Source of the DNA: Pseudomonadales bacterium
Lineage (GTDB): Bacteria > Pseudomonadota > Gammaproteobacteria > Pseudomonadales > Azotimanducaceae
Length of the DNA stretch: 64,000 nt
NCBI GenBank assembly: GCA_017642855.1
Contig: JAEPOO010000001.1
Coordinates: 2,392,909 to 2,456,908 of the forward strand
Reading direction: 5' to 3'
Shown here: positions 63,601 to 64,000 of the stretch, piece after piece
Numbering within the stretch: position 1 is the first letter of the stretch
Layout: each line of letters opens with the position of its first letter
The notes under the pieces: generated by a model
Databases searched by the model: none
What the model was told of the DNA's origin: nothing
The model's input: the letters and a program-made list of their open reading frames with translations, nothing else
Position numbers and translations under genes: made by a program

Positions 63601-64000
63601 TCCGGGAATACCAGATTGGCAACCTGAGGTGGTGTACTAGCGGCATCATTGGGATCTGATCCCGCATTGTGCTCAGTCAGGTTATCCGCACCATCACCGT
63701 CGTTGTCATTAAAGGCATCACCGCCATTCAATGGATCAAGACTATAGCTAATCTCGTCGGTGTCAGGGATTCCGTCGTTGTCATCGTCGTCGTCAGCATT
63801 GTTGCCAATACCATCGAAATCAGTATCGGTATCTTCAGACGCGTCATCAGGGAACTGATCAAAGACGTTATCGACACCATCATTGTCACGATCTCGATCG
63901 GCAACATCGACAGTTCCGTCAGTGTCTCCATCAGCACCTTCACTTTGATCCTCCGGGTCATGCAGGAAGGCCAAACCGACGCTGATGCCATTGTTGTCTC
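57684..64000 (-). CDS. Giant LRR / TSP3 / Calx-beta surface protein, N-terminus outside window
   Basis: More than 2,100 residues visible; the frame is open to the right edge, so the start is not seen. From N to C: calcium-binding thrombospondin type-3-like repeats (63970-63640, e.g. DTDFDGIGNNADDDDDNDG); an LRR array with Cys-containing caps (63605-61520); TSP3 repeats (61505-61320, DSDGDGVGD units); three Calx-beta domains (61300-60250, e.g. TPEGSKVVKLMLSAANGAEL); TSP3 repeats (60225-59880); and a second LRR array (59815-57690) ending GVQVFGTHIPAAP. No C-terminal membrane anchor, LPXTG, PEP-CTERM or GlyGly-CTERM tail is present. It looks like an extracellular adhesin; the export route cannot be read. 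Confidence 0.85.
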   Translation of the reverse strand, partial: DNNGISVGLAFLHDPEDQSEGADGDTDGTVDVADRDRDNDGVDNVFDQFPDDASEDTDTDFDGIGNNADDDDDNDGIPDTDEISYSLDPLNGGDAFNDNDGDGADNLTEHNAGSDPNDAASTPPQVANLVFPDAELAQCVADTGAFYVAEVTDVYCGWRNLTDLSGVGGLTSLQFIEVQGFQNDLDFTELATVGSLERIQVGNSVFDDSDLQAFQNHPTLAHIDMPNVLVSNAAFSVVMPSLTNLSGLHLWGDPNGTPPAIYDLSVLASTGIFELAINIDQMGNGANGVPGNGINDVPNLPQLRWLWLGGVTTADVDFLTDAVSGLSPDMQFISFYSWEVGNAQLQQIVDAFPNLTGIEVEATNVTDLTPILALQNLQSIRVNHAPIDTTIVDPYQLGIEVSGNIADGQPLPDHLDTIYDPTLKQCLQDHTQGMTDTGQLGWFNCGGSLSELHGLDAFHNLEHLGVSNSVIFDLDGIQNLPQLRYVDMNNSLVRNLGVLYSLPMLDGISVWDIPLEDLSDYDNFVNDPNISVDGVPNQGDLIDDIVADMSDSELARCVGDHRGGATYASQFHFMDCSDYNGYDVHNIYELDRLIGLDAFYVNVSHNDAMDFNPLFGLRGLTQFATNSSSWDDGWSWGLGGMERIREIYLGGTNISDLEPFRNTVNLRAAGLWGSNQLNLEPLFGLPIFEDLYLDRQQLNIDQLLSLPQLLRLGINGDLSAYDIDLIGQLDQLQYLQVGWSPTIGDIEITQLTQELPNLESISVAGSQITGLASIFDINRFTYLDVSQTAVSDFSLAISSPNLQNINIDNTTISQADIDALIANGVTVDGMAGVDTDGDGVTDNVDAFPNDASEQFDSDGDGVGDKADAFPNNPGEQVDSDGDGVGDNSDPEPDNFEVKSLPGIVEFAINETFVTENQGVAEIQLHRMLGDAGAVDVTLQTLDTLSAVAGVDYTSVSQVVSWADGETGVKKVPVTVLDNSTPEGSKVVKLMLSAANGAELGVRQGILNIVNDDFDPALDQHPGYFGISGGFKVAEDAGYVEVEVVRYGGSQGPASVDVFAGQPNFGGINVPATNGIDFLQPANPTLDWLDGETGVKTLQIPIVDDFLDEGTETFFLGLTNPVGAGIAYDGFGIEITDNDVYQSEGLVGFAARTFFVPEDNGPLLVDVFRRGGNSGAISVDYNIWNGSADASSDFNGVSDGTLFWADGDNSVRTISLAVVDDVDRENLEYLLPRLHNPIGGARIDRDTGGQTLSLAFVTDPEDTDEAADQDGDLVPDVADRDRDGDGVENVFDPFPDDGSETMDSDGDGVGDNSDVFPNDGSEQSDFDGDETGDNADADDDNDGIDDQAELDNGLNPFDASDAAQDPDNDGFTNLQEIQNGTNPYVADQTVSNAIDPAAMPDAELRACVSEATGGLTYTSELTELYCSWRNITDLTGIDGFGALTIVHVQGLQATGFNLLANISTLGELDVGNSSFGDTDLAAFAGHPSLYHVQLSWATGLTTDGLKAANNIPNLINFNAWGPNTLQIDFADFTNLDLRAFSTNRNQIVDLNGLTQYPNLVGLWIQGDIQAGDDVILAQLTQLEHLSLSFMTMNSAQLDTITNGMNALQILEVNNNNIQDISVIFDLPNLTEVNLDLLPLNDPNQFNDPFFNQINVIGVAAQGQPLPAFLDQVADPTLRGCLQGATAGLLNTDQLTWLDCNYQKVSDIEGLWAFPNIEHLDISGTGVIDINVLGGNQRIRELIIQDTPVRDIGVTHPMDTLQYLNLTDALLVSPSQADPNNFVSTQLFIEGSPNQGADLATIQGALSGDLLQCFNDNQAINGWQFAAEVHYLDCSDYMPGAYNVTSLAGIDNLVALNTLHIIGSSVSDYSPLFNMPALESISITNVNFDDNTMQTIANGSQRLGNANIGGSSVSDLSIAFSPAVNLYAVHLWNNTVYDLNQLIGFERLNMIAAQITQIDTAVLTPANFPNIQNLFLNGALDADDVNAMLAFDLHGLGVGFDNTLGDTQFNQFVAGLPNLSYLDFQTTTGLTDISSVTSLTKLEVLNVPNTNVTSIADLNTIAVNQNPQVGVLREVNIDQLTLPDAEVTALQGLGVQVFGTHIPAAP
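57690..59815 (-). repeat. LRR module, copy 2 (sub-blocks A'-B'-C')
   Basis: Caps match copy 1 in order: A' (ELRACVSEATGG ... LYCSWRNITDLTG), B' (PTLRGCLQGATAG ... LDCNY), C' (LLQCFNDNQA ... LDCSDY). Linkers also match, e.g. GQPLPDHLD / GQPLPAFLD before B and PNQGDL / PNQGAD before C. Confidence 0.8.
61520..63605 (-). repeat. LRR module, copy 1 (sub-blocks A-B-C)
   Basis: Three sub-blocks each start with a Cys-pair cap: A (ELAQCVADTG ... VYCGWRNLTDLSG), B (PTLKQCLQDHTQG ... FNCGG) and C (ELARCVGDHRGG ... MDCSDY). The same order occurs in copy 2 about 3.76 kb downstream in the gene. Confidence 0.8.

Overview
The window is from a gammaproteobacterium, probably a marine, aerobic one of the Pseudomonadales/Cellvibrionales type. 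The left end carries queA-tgt-yajC-secD-secF / suhB / trmJ / iscRSUA-hscBA-fdx-iscX-ndk-rlmN, the order I recall from Pseudomonas-like genomes except that cysE is not between trmJ and iscR. The right half carries a Baeyer-Villiger-type monooxygenase, a P450, a carotenoid oxygenase, a DUF3604 protein, a TonB siderophore receptor and a giant Ca-binding repeat protein, a set common in marine heterotrophs. No phage, IS element, integrase or CRISPR array was seen.

Layout. 1-7686 (minus): Fe-S cluster assembly operon with ndk, rlmN and trmJ; the iscR promoter carries two tandem IscR type-1 sites. 7788-13928: suhB (plus), then secF, secD, yajC, tgt and queA (minus). 13984-16354: a PilZ-like protein and a flavin monooxygenase. 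16592-35953: an exopolysaccharide (EPS) island with its own regulators. 36068-45362: DUF3820, DUF3604, an S9 peptidase, an unknown Rossmann protein paired with a patatin-like hydrolase, P450 + SRPBCC, and DoxX. 45412-50259: Fur-regulated TonB receptor, two META-domain lipoproteins and an internally deleted amidohydrolase pseudogene. 50663-55038: tRNA-Leu(CAA), nitronate monooxygenase-like protein, EF-hand protein, thymidine kinase, and an ECF-type sigma factor operon. 55183-64000: carotenoid oxygenase, methyltransferase, a small membrane protein, and a repeat protein of more than 2,100 residues that runs off the right edge.

The most interesting unit is the EPS island. It encodes a Wzx/Wzy-type pathway: initiating sugar-phosphate transferase (35279), two GT2 enzymes, a PssD/PssE (Alg14/Alg13-like) pair, two ATP-grasp ligases on either side of the Wzx flippase, a Wzy-like polymerase, a Wza-like lipoprotein and a Wzc-like co-polymerase whose kinase domain has lost its Walker A motif. 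Inside it is a four-gene regulatory operon: a LuxO-like sigma-54 activator, an H-NOX nitric-oxide sensor, an HNOBA-containing hybrid histidine kinase with REC and HPt domains, and a lone receiver. I read five sigma-54 promoters (GG/GC spacing exact in all) ahead of the EPS transcription units and the regulatory operon. Nearby sit palindromes of the form TCGCA-N3-TGCGA, close to the published LuxO box TTGCA-W3-TGCAA. A separate gene overlapping the start of wza encodes a GAF + degenerate GGDEF protein that lost its active site but kept an RxxD inhibitory site, as in the c-di-GMP receptor PelD. The sequence therefore suggests a self-contained NO/phosphorelay plus c-di-GMP control of an exopolysaccharide. 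The domains and promoters are read from the sequence; the wiring is inference.
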